Of a stretch of DNA of 64,000 bases, positions 1 through 12,500 are shown in pieces (the stretch's first letter is position 1; the number at the start of each line of letters is the position of its first letter). This stretch comes from Acanthococcus lagerstroemiae. Taxonomy: Eukaryota > Arthropoda > Insecta > Hemiptera > Eriococcidae. Position numbers and translations under genes: made by a program. The notes under the pieces are model-generated. The model was not told the origin of the DNA. It saw only the letters and a list, made by a program, of their open reading frames with translations, and searched no databases. The DNA lies in NCBI GenBank assembly GCA_031841125.1, contig CM063106.1, forward strand, positions 30,252,001 to 30,316,000, in the 5' to 3' direction.

Positions 1-299
1 GGAGTTGGGAATTCAACCGCCAAAAAGCCCTTTGGCCATTACTCGAGTCAAGTTTGTAGGCAGAACCAAAAACGTGATTCCTCTTCTTCTAAATAGGATC
101 AGCCAATATACAATGACTAACGTGATTATCGGCGCGGGAGGGAGACCATAATTTCGGGGAAAGGGGGCGTGACTGATCACATAATCAATTCTTAATAACA
201 AATTTTTTCAAAATCCAGAAAACATGCACAAATGTAGTCGAATGAAATCGTTCATTAAAAGGAAGGGGTAGGGGGGAACTGATGCCGGATTACGCGATA

Positions 300-660
300 C
301 ATATTCGCAGCTCTTAACGAGTTTGAATGACTTTTACCACAGTCTGACTAAGTCATTACATCATCGGGTCTCATTGATTCTCAGTGAGTATTAATAATCT
401 CGATGAGTTTTGCACAGCCTTCAACTATTCTTAAATAAGTCTTCAGAGAAACTGGACAAGCTTGAGCAGAAATGAATATTTCTAACTTAGTCTGAATAGA
501 ACCTTAAGAGTCGTAATCAGTCTTCATGAATTAGAACATAGTCCGGACGAGTCTTCAGGAGTGAACAAATCTCAAACAGCTTCCACAGATATTAACGAAT
601 ATTAAGTGAGTCTTAACGAATTTTAAAAAGTTTTCAAATAGCAGGCTGACCACTCGAATT
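300..660. repeat. Degenerate AGTCTT/AACGA short-repeat tract
   Basis: Words such as GAGTCTTAACGAATTTTAA, GAGTCTTCAGGAGTGAAC and AGTCTGAATAGAACC recur every 20-40 bases. They look like one short unit that has drifted. Similar words occur near 2540-2640 and, on the other strand, at 39060-39240. No gene is visible here. Confidence 0.4.
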
Positions 661-1095
661 TTCTCTGAAAAAGGTGATAAAAGAGACCAATTTCGCAAAA
701 AAAGTGACCAAAAAATCACCATAATTCCCATATTTTCGACTAAAAATTATTCTCATTCAAAGGCTACACCGCATAGTTGCGCTGTTAGTTATGCGACGTT
801 GTTTGACAAATTTGAAGCCGCACAGACTCGCAGCATCACACACTCTACTCACGCACACTTGTCTTGTATACTTATATCACATATCAGATTGAAGAAACAC
901 TTTTTCAGTTTTTTTCTCTCGATAAATTGACAGGAGTAATAGTTTCAAATGAGCATTTTTAATTTTTTTTTTTGAAGAAAATTTTCTAAAAAGTGACTTT
1001 TTTGATTAAAAAGTTTCGTGACCAAATTTCAAAAAAGTGACCAAAGGTGACCAGAGGTGACTTAAGGTGAAAAAAGTGACCGAGTGGTCAGCCTG
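642..1095. mobile_element. Short inverted-repeat DNA element (non-autonomous)
   Basis: The element starts CAGGCTGACCACTCG and ends with the exact reverse complement of those 15 bases. It is flanked on both sides by AAATAG (636-641 and 1096-1101), a 6-bp target-site duplication. The interior has no coding frame and is made largely of A/T runs and repeated GTGACC words near both ends. The CAGG terminus looks hAT-like, but hAT elements usually make 8-bp duplications, so the superfamily is uncertain. Confidence 0.8.
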
Positions 1096-1101
1096 AAATA
1101 G

Positions 1102-4050
1102 TCTTAAAGGTTTAACGAACACAAAATGAATTATAACAGAAGTTTCTATAGGAAAAGGATATAACACAGTGTAATGTGTGAGCCGCCGAGCAAATTTGGG
1201 GGTTTCATTATTCGAAAATCGATAGGTTGAAGTTTTCGTACGGAATAATACTCGAAGCGTTCATACGTACACTTCGGGTATCCCGCCATAGCGGCGCCGA
1301 TTCCGTGATACAATTTTCCAAGAAATTTTAGATCGAAAAACAATCGTGCACACGACACTATGTAGCCATAGATCGGTTTCCCCTCTAAAAGGAGAGGTAA
1401 TCGATTGCGACCATAGGGGAAAACGCATCGACTTCGAAGAGGATTTTTGACTGAAGAATCAGAATGTTCCTAGGGGTCTGCAAGAGCTCGCTTGAGCTTT
1501 CAACTTCACTACTTGCACTCGTCGATCCGCGGTATCTCCGATGAACATTAACGTTTACTAAAATCCACGCGATTTTTGTTGCAAAGTATTTTTTGGTATA
1601 CTCTGTGGCAATAAGTTGTTTGCATCTTTTCAACATTAAATTCATATAAATTCTTGGTCGTCACTTTGATCGTTACTTTCCGGACTTTTTGCGAGTGGAA
1701 TCAAATCATCGAACAATGTGAGTACCGGTCTCCGTTTCCAGTGATGAAGCTAGTCGCGAGTCAGTCAAAGTCTCTTTCAAATTGTAAAGTCGATTATGTG
1801 CACGTAAAAGGCAAATAGTGGAATCAGGGGGGTTATAGTCATGTCTTAGGACCCACGTAACGAACCCCCAAGGTACTCAGTATGTGAGTAGTCTTGGGGG
1901 CGGGGGTCCCCTCGAACGTTTGTGATGTGATAAAGGGATGTGATTTTCAGATCGAAATCCAGTTTACCTCTATTATTTTTATTCGCGGAAGGTTCCGTGT
2001 TTAGAAATTCTAATACAGCGAAACTTCGAAATTGAGCTTTATATCTCCTGGATTTTCTGGCTTGTCCGGAATCAGTGTATAACTCAAGGTTCGAGCGCTT
2101 GGGCATTATATTTTCCTGGACCCACCGAGGTATTGACTAAGCAACTGGCTTGTCCGGTCAAAGCTCATACCGAGGGAAAGTCCAGGGACTTAAAATGATA
2201 GAATTATGCGGATAAAAAAAAAACTGAAACTACGGATGATGTGGAACCCCTTTAAAAGGCTCACTGCTCAAATTTTCCGTCGGTTGTCTGAATAATAAGT
2301 CAGGGTCCAATGAGTCGAAGCGACCCCAGAACCTCTGCAGTTGTAGGAGGGCTATACGCTTGTCCAACCCGAATTGAAATTTCACTTGAATACTGTAGTT
2401 CCTTTCTATAACTAAATGGTGTCACACGGGGGGGGGGGGGGGGTTGGATCGGATCAATTTGACAAGATTATGTGTATCGGCCCCAATTAAAGGGCTCCCC
2501 ACAAATGTCTTTGGCTGTCTTAATCCATCTTTAAAATCTTAATTATAAAATTTCATCAGTCTTCATGAGTGTTGCTAGAACACAATCTAGTCTTATCACA
2601 GTGTATAATGAATCTTGATATTCTTAACATCTGTCACGTTTTTTAGGTTATTATCATCAGTCAGGATATTCTTTTACACCTTATCTTCTTATTTTGGTAT
2701 TTTCTTCAAAGTTACATTTGCGAGGGGGAAGGATGTAGCCATGAAGATCCCTGTATTTTGGAAGTTTAAAAAAAGATGCATCCCAGTTGAGTTCCGAATG
2801 AAAAGAATGTTCTAGCACCCGAATGAGGTAGAGCCTGCTTCTTGTAAGACTTTAATGCTCTTCTGCCTCTTGACCGCTGCATACAGGATTTTACAAAATG
2901 TGATGTGAAGTAAGAAAATGAGATTTTGCGAAACACGTGTTCAAGATATCGCGCCACATTCACCCGCCTAGCTTATGTCTGTACAAACTCCGATCCCAGA
3001 GCTATCTAGCATTACTTATACGAGGTATTAATGGTCTTATATGAAACAGTAATGCAGTCCCAACAAATTTAGGTCATAAACTCGAAACTGAATTTTCTGA
3101 CGTAAGGTCGGTTTTTTCATTTCACATCACTAAATTTGATTGTGTTTTCAAGAATTACGTTTTACCGAAGGGTAAATACCCTCCCGACCTATAGGCTACA
3201 TTTTCTCGCACCATAATTCATACCACAAATGCTTGTGAGACATTCCATTCTCGACTATACGAAATTTTTGATCACCCACACCCAATCATTCCTATGCACT
3301 TTAAGAGGTCCAAGATTTATCGTATCTAAAAATTAGTAGCAACACACACACAGCTTCAAGAAAAACGTGTGTCTAGGAGACATTTGTATAGGAGACGATG
3401 ACGCAATATGGCCATGATGCTCCAACGCGTTACGAGTATATAAACTCTTTGAGTCGAAAATTTGTGCCTCCGTTATTACAATAGCTTAGTATTTTTAATC
3501 ACACTTGCAACCCTTTCAGCAGCCAGTCCCAAGTCTGGTAAAGTAGGAAGGGAAATGTAGGACTCTACTGGGATGCATCTTTTTTTAATGCGGGACTTGA
3601 CTGGGATGTACGCTTCTTTGGCACGGGACTAACTGAGACGAGAACTGCAACTTCGTACTAAACTGAGTTGTTCCCGGAAGTATGAGCACCATAATTAGAA
3701 GCGTCTTTCTTCACGTTAGAAGAATGCCGAAGAAAGAAGAACCACGTGGAAAACAGCACAGATCGCAAATGAATTCCCAGGCCCAACCTCATCGGCCCCT
3801 TTACCCTCCCTACTCTTCTCTCGATTCAAAACCTCAAGGGTAAAATTATACGAAAATCCTTTTTTGGAATAGTTTCCAAGTAATTTCACCAAGATAATTC
3901 GAAATTTCACTTCAAAGGACAGTTACAGAGCCTAGGATCTACAAACTCATTCGGATACGATCTAGAGAAATTATGAAGCTTTCTCCACGGGTCAGCCTTG
4001 GCCGGTGATACGAAAGCGCACATATTAATATTCGCAAATCGGATACTAAC
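1102..4050. other. Non-coding stretch, probable shot intron or 3' flank
   Basis: I see no supportable exon here. The EF-hand and GAS2 exons expected after the last visible shot exon are not present. A poly-G tract lies near 2430. Short open frames such as those near 1850-2100 match nothing I recognise. Confidence 0.5.
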
Positions 4051-7000
4051 TCGTTTGCGCCAGTCATCCCAAGAGAAGTTGCGGACTTTCTCCACCTCCT
4101 TCAGATAGTCCAGTCTCTCTTGCAGGCGTCGTTGACGTTCCCAAGCCAACAACCAAACGTTGCGCCACTTATCATACAGCTGCCTGCAGCGTGGATTTCT
4201 GAACGTTGGTTCAGTGCCCTTGCTGTAAAGGTAACACATTAACAATTATTGCCACACTCATATACATCCTACTGTAGTTCTTTATTAAGTCCGGCATAAC
4301 CAAGCAACACAAGCCAATACTTGCCTGCCTTTCGGTGGGAATCTCGGTCCAATATGAGGTAAGCTGTCAGACTTCTCTTTCTGGCTCAGGTTCGTTCGAC
4401 TGCAACATAAAATAAAACTCGTTAGCCATCAGAATAAACCGTCCATTACGCCTACCTGGACTCCATTATGAAAAACAAGTCTCGGCGTCGAGAAAATCAA
4501 ATGACAGAATATGTTACCTGGAATCATGAAATGTGCCTCTGGTGTCAAAAAATCATTTTTTACTTTCTTGGCAACTATTCTAGAAAAAAACACGTTCTTT
4601 CGAATAAAACAAATCGCAGCTTCCTATCTTCATTAGTTTTCCCACAAATTGCATTTAAAAATTACGTCAAAAGTTTAAAAACATTGGTTTACATGGCGTC
4701 GTGTGAAACGGGCCTACGGGACTAACAGAACAAGAATTCGGAACACTCGTTTATCTCGAAAACTTGTTTTCGCACGAGAGGCACACTTCATGATTCCGAG
4801 TCACATATGTTAAAACACGTAAAAACAGATCTCTAGCATAATCAAATGATTTTCAAGTCGCTTTTTTTCATAATGGCATCCAGAGATCGATTTCACACGA
4901 TGAGCTACCCACCTTCCGTGCTTGTCATGCAACAAATTATCTCGGGACGATTTCAAGCTGAAACAAAAATAATAATAATCCCGTTTAAAATCACATTTCC
5001 GCGCTCGAGTCATGTAGGGTTGACCACAGACAACATCGACATACTTTGGTGTTTTTCTTCCGGTGCTCGGTCTCTTATCGACAACTAACGGAACCGGTTT
5101 GGTTTTGCAGACTGTGTCTATATCGTGCTGCCGTTGTGACATGTTCTCCATGAAGTCTTTGTGCTCCTCGATCAATCTCTCCACCTCCGGGATTTCGTCT
5201 GGTAACGGTACGGACTCCAGTTGTAGTAACTGGTTTTCGAGGCGCTGAAGCCATGCCAGTAATTCCTCCAACAGAGAATCTAGATCCTGGAGTGACCTGA
5301 GATGGTCTTTCAACTTTTGCTCTCGCTGTCGAACAGTGAACACATTATGAGTGACGTCAACAGATTTTCGATTTGCATTTTATCTTCCCTCCCTTATGGA
5401 AATGTGCATTGAGACGCCATCGGAGCTCGGCTATAGTTAATCATACTGGCACCCGATCTCAAATCCGGTAAAAGCAAACAAGCTGAAGATAGGCTCACCT
5501 GTTTCGCCCACGTGGATACCTCATCCCACCTTGACTGAATGATTGTAATCCAGTGTTTAATAACAGATACTGCGTCCGGATGAGCTTTTTCCAAAATACG
5601 TTGCGCCAGAGCGATGGTTGCATCTTTTTCACGTTCCTTGTCAACGAGTTCCCGCATAAACCTAGATAAAGTTTAATTAATTACTCAGTCTTACCGATAC
5701 AGCAGACCAATGATACATGGATCCACAAATACTGAATTTGTTCCAATGCGTACTTATCGTGTTCTGTGAGCTGACTTCTCGTTTCACGATCATCTTCCGG
5801 TAAGGTTGCGGCAAACCGAAGTTTCATTTCGGCATCAGAAAGCCATTCCAAGAGCATATGCACCGATCGATGTAACTCCTCCGCCTGTGGTACGCAAATA
5901 GGAACATTTATTTAAAACTATGTTGCAAAGGACTTCAACACCTGCCTCTCGACAGTCTTAAACAACCGATACTTTTGTTTTACATGAAAATTAATACATA
6001 ATTATCGACCTGATATTAATCTCTTATCAATAAACACCCGGTCTGCTTTAGCTCAATTCATTCCTAGCGTACTCAACAGGCCCAATGAAAACTGATAAAT
6101 AATCATTATCGATTTGTTATGTAATCAACCCTTCACTCTAAAGTGCGTTTACGACTCAAACTCAGTTCAAAGGTAGGATTCAAGAGTGAGAGTACGGAAA
6201 ACTGAGCATGGTGGAGTAGCAATGAGCGAAGCATCAAGCCACTAGTAAGAGTTCCAAGTTGAAAAAATTTCGAGCTCAAGAATAATTACATCTTTCAAAG
6301 CATCCATAAGTCGGTTGCTTCTCCGTTCTGAAAGTTTGCTTGTTCGGTTCCATAAACTGTCTATTTCGTTCAACTGCGACCTCAACGTCGCCGCATCTTC
6401 GGGGTTAGCCTTGTTTATTAATTCCCGGCCAGTTTGTTTCACAGTCTCCAGCTGAGCAGCGCGATTGGCAAATTCTTGCTCGAAGGCCTACGGAAATTTA
6501 CTCAACATGAAATAATCGACATTCATGACACGGTTCGAAAAAGTCGCATTTTCCCGATGTGTTCACATACCCTATGCTGATCGATGAGAGCAGTAACGGT
6601 GTCTAGATCACCATGAACCGGGCCGTCTTCGGAAAGTTCTTTTTCAGTCCTCTTCAGCCAATCCAACAGCGCTTCCAACGCGTCTTTGAACTGTCCGCAA
6701 TACAGCAGAGCTTCTTCTAGTTTCCGTTGTCTGTACAAATAAACATTGACTAATCATAATGCTGCCCAATGATCACCGGAAACACACAGATCTAAATGAA
6801 ATAGATACGAGTCCGTACCTGTCGACAGATTTGGCGCAAACAGTATTCCATTTTTCCTTCAACTCGGCCATCATTTGTTTCAGCTGCGGTTCGTCCGTTT
6901 TCGGTGCCTTCTCCTTCAACGCTTTGCCCATTCGCATGGTCGAATCGTACGTAGCCTGTTTACCACTGAGAGCTCTCTGGAATTCACGATGCTTAGCCAA

Positions 7001-10000
7001 TCTCTGTTTGATCTTTTCGGGTGCGTTGCCAATGTTGGCAGCCTCAACGGCCAATTCATCGAGGCCTTTCTCGGTATCCGAAAGCCAGTTCATCAAGCCG
7101 GACCTGAAATTCAATTGGTATAATCATAACTCACACTGACTGTGGTGCTATCCACTATGAAAGATCGTAAACCGAGAGGAAACAAAGGATGAAATTGAGA
7201 AAAGAGTAAGGCCATTGTCCTATGGATCCCAATCAAGAATTTTGGGAATTTCACAGTCAGCAAAAAGAGATATACCACCATGTCACTTTCCGCTGATTCG
7301 AAAATTACACTGCCAAGACTTGACGGTAAATGTGGCACACTACCGCCGCAATGCCGAAAAAATAGTCAGAAAAACATGGGAATACTGCCAGACAATAATT
7401 GGCTTTAACACAGCACTGGCAGCGCTCAGTGGCAATGTATTCAGTTTTACTAGCTGGCAGTAGAAATGGCCGTACAGCAGCATATCACTGCTCACTCAAT
7501 TCGTTGTGAGTAGGCTGTATGACTATAAAAGTGCTTTCGCAGTGGTAGTGCTGCCATGTTTACAGCCATCAAGGATTTATCAACAACCACACTGTATTTT
7601 ACACCACTACGGGGATTCTCCATCGGGATGCGCTTCCAATGGATTAATTTTAAACCCTCCTCATATTGCCGACCTCGTAATGGGATCTGGAATTGGACAC
7701 CAATAATTCACAACAAATCAACACTTTCGTACCAAGCATCGTGGAATTCTCTAGCTTCTTTGTAGCCATGGTCAAGAGCTCGAGTTCTCTCCGCACTTCT
7801 GGCAACTACGCGTTCCCATCGATGTTGTACACTGCAAAATGTTACAAACACGGTCACGAGACAATCAACGCTAAACCGGATTACGAATACAGAAAACGAG
7901 CCAACACGAGTATTCACCTGATCAACAGATTTTTAATCAAAATCACGTCTTGCTTCTGCGAGAAGTATTTCAGATGGGTGCCTTTCTTGTCCAAATGCAA
8001 CATCGCTTCGCGGTGCGCACTCACATCCTTCTGGAAGGCTTTGTGCTCCTCGATTTGCGTTAAAATTGTGGACAACACACGCGACACGGGTTTCAAATTC
8101 GTTAGCACTTTCTCGGCGTTCGTCAGCCAGTCGATGAACGCCTGCAGCGCGTCGTGGAACTCGGTCGCCTCTTTCAGTGCGATTTCAAGTTTGATCTTCT
8201 TGTCATTAGCCCTGGCGGTTACGCTGTCCCATCGTTGTTTCAGCGTCTTCAAGTTGTGCTGAAGGTTACTGGCGCCCGTGCTCGGCGACTTCTTCAAGTA
8301 CTCTTGTCCTTGAGCGAGCACGGTTTCCACTTTCGGCCGGTTGTCCTCCAATTCGTTATACACCTCCTGTAACATCGAATTTGAATGCACGCATTATATT
8401 CTATTCGAAAATTAGAAAAGGGAAACGTTTTGAACATAGGCACCGACCATAAATCTTTCCAGTTGTTCGCTGGCGGTTTCAGGCAAACCTCCGACCGGTT
8501 TCGAAGCTGCAATTATTCCGTCCACTTCACCTAACCATGATAAGAGGTCCTGTATCTCGGCAGCAAATCTATCAGCAAACATCGTCGTTTATCGTACGTG
8601 TAAGGAAATTGAATAACAAATTTCACAAATAATAGCAAAGTATAACATGTAGATCGTATGCACGTAGTTCAAACCTTTGAGCATCACGTAACGCGTCTTC
8701 CAGCTCGAGTTGTCGGTCTGCTGTTTTCTGGAGCAAGTCGCGCCATTTTCGATTCAACGTTGAGAGTTTATCTTGCGTACTCGAAGCTTCGTCAGTGCCC
8801 TTACCACTTTCTATAATCTGTCTACCGGCATCGTTCAGCGTATCTACGCTCGACTGATGAGCTTGGATATCATTAACAAGAACCTGTACAATAAAATTTG
8901 TAAGCAATAAACAATAAATAACGTTTCTTCTAGGGCGATATATTGGAAGTTCACCGGTGAAATAGAATTAGACCCACAGACCTTCAGTTTGGCGAGTTCG
9001 ATTTCGAGCAGCTGAGGATCCCCAGCAACTGGTTTTAGTTCGTTATCCAGTGTTCTGTTGGTCACATCTATCCAAGCGAGCAGTTCAGCCAAAGCGTGTT
9101 GGAATTGACCGAGACGCAATAAAGCGTTTTCAAGTTGGCGTTGTCTCTCCACAATGCCACGAAGAAGTTCATCCCATCTTCTATTCACAGTGGCCAATGG
9201 TTCTTTTAGGGCGGCTGCTTGTTCGACCGAAGTTCTCTCCGTCAATTCTTGAGCTTGTCTGCGTAATACAAAATAGGAAAGAAATGTATTAACATGCGCA
9301 TATTTCAATCAACAAATACAGGCTCTCAGATTCGTGCAACATTTCGAATTCTACTTTTCCGGAGCTCAATCTTACCTTCGAGTTGTCCTAATCAAGTTAG
9401 CATGAACAGAAGAACAATCCTCTTTTCAACAACTCAGCTCTCAAATTTAAAAGAATATGTTCGAGAGTGATAAACTCACCTGTTCAAAGCCTCCACTTTC
9501 ACCATATGAGGGTCGACCTCTTGTTTGAATTGTTTCAGTTGAGCGATTTGACGTTTGACAGCATCGATATCGGTTCCCAACGGACCCAACTTGGCGAATT
9601 TATGTTCGGCTTTGTCCAAAAAGTCCAGAATGGCCTAAGAATTACGAATAACGTAACGTAAATAGAATACATAACCAAGCTGTGGAGATAGAGCTAGGAG
9701 CTAAGAGCCATAAAGGCTCCCACGGTAAAAAGTGACAGAACAAAAGGTTCTGGGGAAAAAAGAATAGACTGGAGTACAAGGCAAAGCCACTAAAATTTCC
9801 AGAAAATCAATTCTTTCTAGAATTCATTGTGTTTTTAGCTTTGAAAGGCACTTAACACCGTCATGAAGCGTCTCAAGAAAATCAAGTTGAAAGATGCACC
9901 CGAACAGAATGAAGAATTGCCTCCGAGAGCCACTGAACAATCAAAAGTAGCCAGCAGATTCAGAGGCGGCTCCTCAGAGTCACAGTCAAAGTCACACAGG

Positions 10001-11928
10001 CCTGAGAACTAGTCCTCAGCCAAATAAACAAGTCGGAGACGTGATTTTGAAAACTGAAAGAATCGAAGTCACGAGTTGAAGTATACACTGCCTTGAAAGC
10101 GTATCTTGAAAGCGATGAATGAGTGGGATCTCCCAGGGTACCTATGAGCGATCATCAGGAGCTACCTGGCAGACAGAACGATAGAGTATACACATGCAGG
10201 AGGTCGCCAGGTCCAGAAGATCATCTCGGCGGGTGTACTTCAGGGATCAGTCTTAGGACGCCTGTTATGTAACACGTCTTTGGACAGGGTCCTGCGGCTC
10301 ACACTTTCGAGAGGAGTCTAGGTCATCTGCTTTGCCGACACCTTTCTTCTTGTAGAGAAGAGGTCGGAGCAGGAAAGTTCGCAGCAGGTCCATACTCATG
10401 GTGTCTGGCTGGATGCAGGCGAATGGCTCAGAGAAGGCTGCCCAGAAGACAGAAGCCGTCCTTTTTCACGGGCGGAAAGGGGGCCGGCCACGGCCATTTG
10501 ACTTGGCGGTACTGGGTGAACCGGTATCCCTACAGTCCCGGATGGTGTACCTGGGAATGACGATAAACAACGAGCTGTGTTGGAAACCGCATCTCCGTAT
10601 AACGGCAGAGAAAGCAAAGCGGACGCTGAGAGCGTTGCGTCAGCTTATGCCGAACCTCCGGGGGCTGAGTGAGAGTCGAATAATGCTGTATTCGACAGTA
10701 ATCCACTCGGTTCTTCTCTATGGGACCCCCAATTGGGCACCACTCGCGGAATTCCGCGAGAACAGAGAAGACATAGGAAGAGTTCAACAGGCTACGGCAC
10801 TACACATATCTGCGCGTATAGAACCGTCTCGTACGAGGCGGCTCTTGTACTAACTCGAAGGCCTCCTATTGATCTGCTGGCTAAGGAGAGCGCTACTCTT
10901 CATCAGCGCTTCCAGAAGCTCCCAACAGCTGACAGATAATGAAAGGAGTAAAGGAAAAGATTCAGAGAGAAGTCCGACGGCAAACAGTTCAAGAGTGGGT
11001 GGCTCGCCTCCAAGAGACTGCCCATGGCCGCTGGACATCAAGGCTAGTAAACGACCTTGATGCATGGCTTTCGCGGCAAGGCGAGCTGACGTACTATCTT
11101 ACGCAAATGCTCACCGGGCATGGGAGCTTCAATGGTTATCCGAACCGTTGGAATAAGGTACCCCCAGCCAGTGCTCGCATTGTCCAGCAGAGGTCGATGA
11201 CGCGCAGCATACCATCTTTTGCTGCACCGCGTGGAACGACGCACGAGCAGCGTTCGAGGCGTCTGTCAGCAGCCACATCACTCCCGAGACGATCCACAGA
11301 ACAGGTCAGCGACGATCCAATTCGCCGGCACAGTGATGCGGGCCAAGGAGGATGTCGAACGCGAATCCACGCAGCAGGTCTTCAGCGACGAGGACTCCCC
11401 ATCAGTAGGGAAGGCTCCCCCATCAGATGGGCAGCTCCGCAGCCGAAGCCCGTCACCATGTCCGAGAAGAACACCGAAAAGTGAGACTAGGACGCGGACG
11501 CGGCGGCAGGAAGGGCGAGGACGGACATGACAACAATAGTGGAACCGCGAATAGGGAAGCGTGTGCTGTCGTTAGGGGTAAAAAAAGTCACGAGTTGAAG
11601 TAGCAGTCCACTTTTTGGTAACCAAGATAAGCAAGTGAAATCTTTGAAGAATGAGATAGCTTTGGAGCCCTGGCTAATAAATATCACTACAAATGTTCAA
11701 CTAAAATTCGTTCAAATTGTAACGTACTTGCAATGTTTCGTGGAATTCCATGGCTTTCTCCATAGCATTGATGAGATTCTCTTCGCGTTTGGCGAACAAC
11801 GCTGTTATGTTATCCCAAGCGTTATCTAGATCCTCGATATGTTTCTTCACTTCTGGTTTGTCAGGTTCGCCGCAGATTCTCATCAGCTGGTGACCGCTAG
11901 CGCGACACTGTTCTACCTCGGGTTTGGT
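4051..11928 (-). CDS. shot: Spectraplakin Short stop (shot/kakapo), spectrin-repeat rod, partial
   Basis: The product is a giant actin-microtubule crosslinker (MACF1/dystonin family). Fifteen minus-strand exons are 11928-11728, 9634-9480, 9258-8982, 8883-8675, 8568-8448, 8366-7918, 7831-7733, 7103-6819, 6730-6571, 6487-6290, 5884-5754, 5661-5499, 5325-5045, 4399-4325 and 4222-4051. Phases agree at every junction and they sum to 2,976 bases (992 codons) without a stop. The product is roughly nine spectrin repeats, with recognisable Shot segments such as [34 protein letters not shown] sequence and [11 protein letters not shown]. The last visible residues (FSWDDWRKR) normally precede the EF hands and GAS2 domain, which are not in the window. 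The actin-binding and plakin regions would lie upstream, beyond the gap. One intron uses a GC donor. All boundaries are read from splice consensus and family knowledge, without transcript support. Confidence 0.93.
4319..4325 (-). other. shot: GC-AG splice donor in shot
   Basis: The 75-bp exon 4399-4325 ends in AG followed by GCAAGT. The GC donor keeps the frame into exon 4222-4051 and gives the expected [12 protein letters not shown] peptide across the junction. No in-phase GT donor is visible close by. Confidence 0.7.
5885..6289. other. shot intron, no recognised content
   Basis: A 405-base AT-rich intron with ordinary GT-AG ends. I see nothing else in it. Confidence 0.6.
7104..7732. other. 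shot intron, no recognised content
   Basis: This 629-base intron lies between the exons ending in HDAW and beginning SGLMNW. Open frames on either strand resemble no protein I know, and no repeat boundaries are visible. Confidence 0.6.
10066..10083. repeat. Target-site duplication, left copy, R1-type element
   Basis: AAGTCACGAGTTGAAGTA is repeated exactly at 11585-11602. It fixes both ends of the insertion and shows target-primed integration. Confidence 0.88.
10084..11584 (+). mobile_element. 5'-truncated R1/LOA-type non-LTR retrotransposon
   Basis: The element lies in a shot intron, opposite to the gene, flanked by identical 18-bp copies AAGTCACGAGTTGAAGTA (10066-10083 and 11585-11602). 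It encodes only the 3' part of ORF2. The RT palm comes first ([30 protein letters not shown]; the catalytic block now reads [11 protein letters not shown], one base out of the usual ADDT). The thumb follows ([44 protein letters not shown]), then a C-terminal region ([28 protein letters not shown]). Frames change several times, so it is dead. The 3' end is GGGGTAAAAA, running into the duplication. Endonuclease and ORF1 are absent. Confidence 0.85.
11585..11602. repeat. Target-site duplication, right copy, R1-type element
   Basis: Exact second copy of the 18-bp word at 10066-10083. It follows the A-rich 3' end of the element. Confidence 0.88.
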
Positions 11929-12000
11929 CTGCACGAACATAATTTTCAAAGCTTGTACTCGAACTAAATACTCGTATTACATACCACGATCTAACAATTT

Positions 12001-12500
12001 NNNNNNNNNNNNNNNNNNNNNNNNNNNNNNNNNNNNNNNNNNNNNNNNNNNNNNNNNNNNNNNNNNNNNNNNNNNNNNNNNNNNNNNNNNNNNNNNNNNN
12101 NNNNNNNNNNNNNNNNNNNNNNNNNNNNNNNNNNNNNNNNNNNNNNNNNNNNNNNNNNNNNNNNNNNNNNNNNNNNNNNNNNNNNNNNNNNNNNNNNNNN
12201 NNNNNNNNNNNNNNNNNNNNNNNNNNNNNNNNNNNNNNNNNNNNNNNNNNNNNNNNNNNNNNNNNNNNNNNNNNNNNNNNNNNNNNNNNNNNNNNNNNNN
12301 NNNNNNNNNNNNNNNNNNNNNNNNNNNNNNNNNNNNNNNNNNNNNNNNNNNNNNNNNNNNNNNNNNNNNNNNNNNNNNNNNNNNNNNNNNNNNNNNNNNN
12401 NNNNNNNNNNNNNNNNNNNNNNNNNNNNNNNNNNNNNNNNNNNNNNNNNNNNNNNNNNNNNNNNNNNNNNNNNNNNNNNNNNNNNNNNNNNNNNNNNNNN
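12001..12500. other. Assembly gap, 500 N
   Basis: A run of exactly 500 N, the round length typical of a scaffold gap of unknown size. The coverage of shot ends just before it. Confidence 0.99.

Noticed and set aside
4440..4530. An additional shot exon between 5045 and 4399
   Set aside because: A GTAGGC donor-like site exists, but including the segment puts the next exon in a frame with a stop.
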